Below the pieces are notes generated by a model, which was given only the letters and a program-made list of their open reading frames with translations, had not been told where the DNA came from and did not search any database. A stretch of 8,404 nucleotides of DNA, taken from an uncultured Clostridium sp. (lineage in GTDB: Bacteria; Bacillota; Clostridia; TANB77; CAG-508). The position numbers and the translations under genes were made by a program. Shown here one piece after another: positions 6,335 to 8,404 of the stretch; the stretch's first letter is position 1; every line of letters starts with the position of its first letter. The stretch covers positions 1 through 8,404 of the forward strand of contig CAMSEX010000050.1 in assembly GCA_947057875.1 (NCBI GenBank), in the 5' to 3' direction.

Positions 6335-7468
6335 CTATTTCTGGCTCGTATATCCATAATCTTTGTAAAATTCATCACGAAACATTAACAAATTATCCTT
6401 CTCTATCTCTATTCTAACTCTTTCCATCAATTTAGTCAAGAACCTTAAATTATGAATGGATAGAAGTTCCACTCCTAAAATCTCTTTCGTATTAATCAAA
6501 TGTCTCAAATATGCTTTTGTAAAATTTTGGCAAGTATAGCAATCGCACTTCTCATCTAATGTTGTAAAATCTCTTTCATAAACAGCATTCCTAACAACCA
6601 CTTTTCCATGTGATGTCATAGCTGTTCCATGTCTTGCAATTCTTGTTGGCAAAACACAATCACACATATCAATTCCAGCCAAAGCTGCTTCTATTAAATA
6701 ATCTGGTGTTCCAACTCCCATTAAATAACGTGGTTTATTTTCTGGTAATAATGGCGCTGTGAAATTTAAAATATCCAAAAATTCTTCTTTTGGCTCACCA
6801 ACACTAATTCCACCAATTGCATAACCCGGCAAATCCAATTCAATCAAATCTTGCGCACTAATTTCTCTCAAATCTTTAAAAAATCCACCTTGCACAATTC
6901 CAAACAAACCTTGTTTACCTGTCGTTTTATGCGCATCCTTACACCTTTTTGCCCACCTTGTTGTTCGCTCCATTGAATTTTTCGTATATTCATAAGTGGA
7001 TGGATATGGACAACATTCATCAAAAGCCATCATAATATCTGATCCTAAAGCCTCTTGAATTTCCATTGAGATTTCTGGGCTAATAAACTTTTTGCTACCA
7101 TCTAAATGAGATCGAAAATCCACACCTTCTTCTTTTATTTTTCGCAAATCGCCCAAACTAAACACTTGAAAACCGCCACTATCTGTCAAAATTGGTTTAT
7201 CCCAATTCATAAACTGATGTAATCCACCAGCCTCTTTTATTAATTCATGCCCTGGTCGCAAAAATAAATGATAGGTATTGGACAAAATAATTTGTGCTTT
7301 TATATCTTCCTCTAGCATTTTTGGCGTAATCGATTTGACAGTCGCTTGGGTTCCAACTGGCATAAAAATCGGTGTCTGAATATCACCATGTGGCGTATGA
7401 ATAACCCCACGCCTTGCGCCTGAATTTTTATCAATATGTAATAATTCATAAGTAATTGCTTGTTTCAT
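6335..7468 (-). CDS. tgt: Queuine/preQ1 tRNA-guanine transglycosylase
   Basis: Tgt replaces guanine-34 in the anticodon of tRNAs for Asp, Asn, His and Tyr by preQ1, the committed tRNA step of queuosine synthesis. The 377-residue cytoplasmic enzyme has the normal bacterial length and all key motifs. TDSGGFQVFSL holds Asp96, the catalytic acid/base-type residue. FDECCPYP holds Asp150 of the base pocket. GIVQGG and YAIGGISVGEP follow, then MGVGTPDYL and CDCVLPTR with Asp270, the nucleophile. The zinc site is Cys308-x-Cys310-x2-Cys313 with His339. AAGGA precedes the ATG at 7466-7468 by seven bases. It lies 24 bases after the interrupted gene upstream and nine before the WG-repeat gene, so it is probably within an operon. 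Neither queA nor preQ1-synthesis genes are in the window. I saw no convincing promoter directly upstream. Confidence 0.97.
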   Translation of the reverse strand: MKQAITYELLHIDKNSGARRGVIHTPHGDIQTPIFMPVGTQATVKSITPKMLEEDIKAQIILSNTYHLFLRPGHELIKEAGGLHQFMNWDKPILTDSGGFQVFSLGDLRKIKEEGVDFRSHLDGSKKFISPEISMEIQEALGSDIMMAFDECCPYPSTYEYTKNSMERTTRWAKRCKDAHKTTGKQGLFGIVQGGFFKDLREISAQDLIELDLPGYAIGGISVGEPKEEFLDILNFTAPLLPENKPRYLMGVGTPDYLIEAALAGIDMCDCVLPTRIARHGTAMTSHGKVVVRNAVYERDFTTLDEKCDCYTCQNFTKAYLRHLINTKEILGVELLSIHNLRFLTKLMERVRIEIEKDNLLMFRDEFYKDYGYTSQK

Positions 7469-7492
7469 TTTTGGTTCCTTTCTTGATTATAT

Positions 7493-7620
7493 TTATAATG
7501 ATACTTCCTTTCCTGAATATTCTCTCTTTTGCATTTTGGTTCTAAATTCTTGTACAATCTCTGCTTGCTTTTCTGGAGTTAATTCATCAATTTTTATTGT
7601 ATCCTCAAATTTCTTATTCT
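7493..7620 (-). CDS. C-terminal extension of the interrupted 3' gene, reached by a -1 frame change
   Basis: Forty-two codons run from GAG next to the A-run to the TAA at 7493-7495, with a protein-like composition (KIDELTPEKQAEIVQEFRTK). The frame has no independent start with an SD before its first half. It is exactly the frame entered by a -1 slip on the heptamer just upstream, and the zero frame stops after eight unconvincing codons. I take it as the true end of the preceding gene. Function unknown. It ends 24 bases before tgt. Confidence 0.5.
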
Positions 7621-8214
7621 CTTTTTTTCCTTAAATTTTTCATTAATTCTAGTTGCAAAATTGGGGTTTTTTCCATAAAAAATAACATCTCTTCCAAAAC
7701 GATCTTTTCCAATATCAATTTCTTTTGTTCCTAAAATTCCCTTTTTCTCACGAAACAATCCAAAATATCTTCTCAATGCTCTTTTTTCTTCTTGACTCTT
7801 ATATGGCTTTAAGTCATTTATTTTCGCAAACATATCTTCAAAATCAATCGGTTTATCTGTTAAGCGAAACTTAACTTTCTTCATAATAACTTTATTCTTT
7901 TGCAAAGTTTCATTATCTCTATTTAATATTGCTTTTCCTATTTCTCTTAAACTTCGATAATTTTTAAACCCTAACCTCTCTAGAATTAATAAACTTTCCC
8001 CTTTATCTTCTATTCCTTCAATCTCAACTAATCCTAATTCTTCCAATAGTTCAAAGTTCTTCAAATTAGAAGTATGTGTATCTGTTGAATATCTTTGCAT
8101 ATATACTTTAGAGCCGTCTTCTCTTTGTTCATAAGCCGTTCCTTTTAAAACTTCTTTATAACGTGAAAACCCAACTAACATTTGTAATCCCATCATTCCG
8201 CGCCTTTTCACCAA
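7594..8214 (-). CDS. Central part of an unrecognised, frame-interrupted gene
   Basis: This 206-codon frame encodes a basic, apparently soluble protein with no membrane segment or motif I recognise. The middle reads like genuine coding sequence, with amphipathic helices around LEELGLVEIEG and LREIGKAIL, and a segment DRFGRDVIFYGKNP near the end. The first residues are less convincing. The frame begins with TTG at 8214, has paired ATGs at 8196-8191 with only a weak AAGG before them, and overlaps the upstream frame by up to 59 bases in another phase. Near its end it runs through A_AAA_AAG and then stops at 7594-7596, while good coding continues in the -1 frame. I infer that it is the middle of one gene spanning about 8357-7493. 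A mobile-element or phage origin is possible but unsupported. Confidence 0.55.
   Translation of the reverse strand: MVKRRGMMGLQMLVGFSRYKEVLKGTAYEQREDGSKVYMQRYSTDTHTSNLKNFELLEELGLVEIEGIEDKGESLLILERLGFKNYRSLREIGKAILNRDNETLQKNKVIMKKVKFRLTDKPIDFEDMFAKINDLKPYKSQEEKRALRRYFGLFREKKGILGTKEIDIGKDRFGRDVIFYGKNPNFATRINEKFKEKKRIRNLRIQ
7621..7627 (-). other. A_AAA_AAG slippery heptamer
   Basis: The zero frame reads GAA-AAA-AAG, so the heptamer A-AAA-AAG is in the correct phase for -1 slippage, as in dnaX and many IS elements. After slipping, translation continues for 42 codons instead of stopping eight codons later. I see no strong downstream stem-loop. AAGGA-like bases touch the heptamer directly and are too close to be the usual stimulating SD. 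A simple length change in this seven-A run would have the same effect. Confidence 0.45.
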
Positions 8215-8357
8215 CTGTATAATCTTTCATTTTTGTTTCAACACCAAATCTTGCATCTTGAATTATTTTCTTCTCTCCAAACTTTATACCTCCTGAAACA
8301 AACATCAAATCAGATTCTATTCGATAAGCCAAATTCCAACATGCTCTATAGACAGAA
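8156..8357 (-). CDS. 5'-truncated fragment, upstream part of the interrupted gene
   Basis: About 67 native codons are open from the contig end to TAA at 8156-8158. They include the stretches YRIESDLMFVSGGIKFGE and GEKARNDGITNVSWVFTL. The apparent N-terminus beyond 8357 (a TRGDWSSDVCSSDL-like peptide) is translated adapter and not protein. The frame ends inside a region where the neighbouring frame (+1) is also open, and coding appears to move to that frame near the GGG/TTTT run at about 8166-8173. No family recognised. The true start is outside the window. Confidence 0.5.
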
Positions 8358-8404
8358 AGATCGGAAGAGCACACGTCTGAACTCCAGTCACCTCTCGTCA
8401 TCGC
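8358..8404. other. Illumina TruSeq adapter and probable index at the contig end (artefact)
   Basis: Bases 8358-8391 match the 34-base TruSeq adapter that begins AGATCGGAAGAGC and ends CCAGTCAC. Bases 8392-8399 (CTCTCGTC) sit where an 8-base index belongs. The following ATC fits the next adapter bases, with a mismatch near the end. This is untrimmed library sequence and not genome. Confidence 0.97.

Noticed and set aside
7469..7520. TATAAT just upstream of tgt as a promoter -10 box
   Set aside because: No acceptable -35 lies 16-18 bases upstream, and the transcript would start almost within the SD. Read-through from the upstream gene is more likely.
7493..8357. Interrupted gene as an IS3-type transposase because of the A_AAA_AAG site
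   Set aside because: No DDE catalytic motif, helix-turn-helix signature or terminal inverted repeats are visible, and the protein does not resemble a transposase I know.
8156..8401. A complete small protein starting at 8401
   Set aside because: The first 15 residues are encoded by sequencing adapter, so the start is an artefact and only the native part from 8357 down is kept.

Overview
This 8.4 kb window is AT-rich, and every gene supported here lies on the minus strand. Strong Shine-Dalgarno (SD) sequences (AGGAGG, GGGAGG), a TTG start, a SigA-type promoter and the gene content (tgt, a TIGR04086-type membrane protein, secD/secF, a prepilin-like surface protein with an InlB-type repeat) point to a low-GC Bacillota, most likely an uncultured, gut-type Clostridia. 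That placement is inference. The last ~47 bases (8358-8404) are not genomic: they are Illumina TruSeq adapter plus probable index, so the native sequence ends at 8357.

In transcription order (right to left): first comes an unrecognised gene (8357-7493), cut at its 5' side by the contig end and read in three pieces because the frame changes twice. One change falls on a canonical A_AAA_AAG slippery heptamer. Twenty-four bases further is tgt (7468-6335), intact. Nine bases after it is a single-pass membrane protein with a copper-amine-oxidase-like stalk region and WG-type repeats (6325-5159). Its C-terminal third (to 4615) is in another frame, and a one-base change restores a continuous repeat. 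Then come a small TIGR04086-type membrane protein (4560-4171), an HD-domain metal hydrolase (4095-3436) with its own probable promoter, and divergent SecD (3417-1939) and SecF (1937-1290) homologues. A perfect hairpin with a U-rich tail (1285-1258) ends this unit.

Beyond the terminator is a separate unit. Two 20-bp tandem imperfect repeats abut a near-consensus promoter (TTGACA-17-TATACT), which drives a large secreted or pilus-like protein (1133 to beyond base 1). It has a prepilin-type N-terminus, an InlB/Listeria-Bacteroides repeat and a beta-helix-like region.

The tgt ... secD-secF run resembles the conserved Firmicutes tgt-yajC-secDF neighbourhood, but no yajC or SCIFF peptide/maturase genes are seen. 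The SecD/SecF pair appears to lack the membrane aspartate and arginine signatures used for proton coupling. I see no RNA gene, CRISPR array, insertion sequence or defence system. The most interesting points are the degenerate SecDF pair, the frame changes (one at a textbook slippery site) and the repeat-controlled promoter. Three frame breaks in a contig that still carries adapter make sequencing or assembly error a serious alternative.
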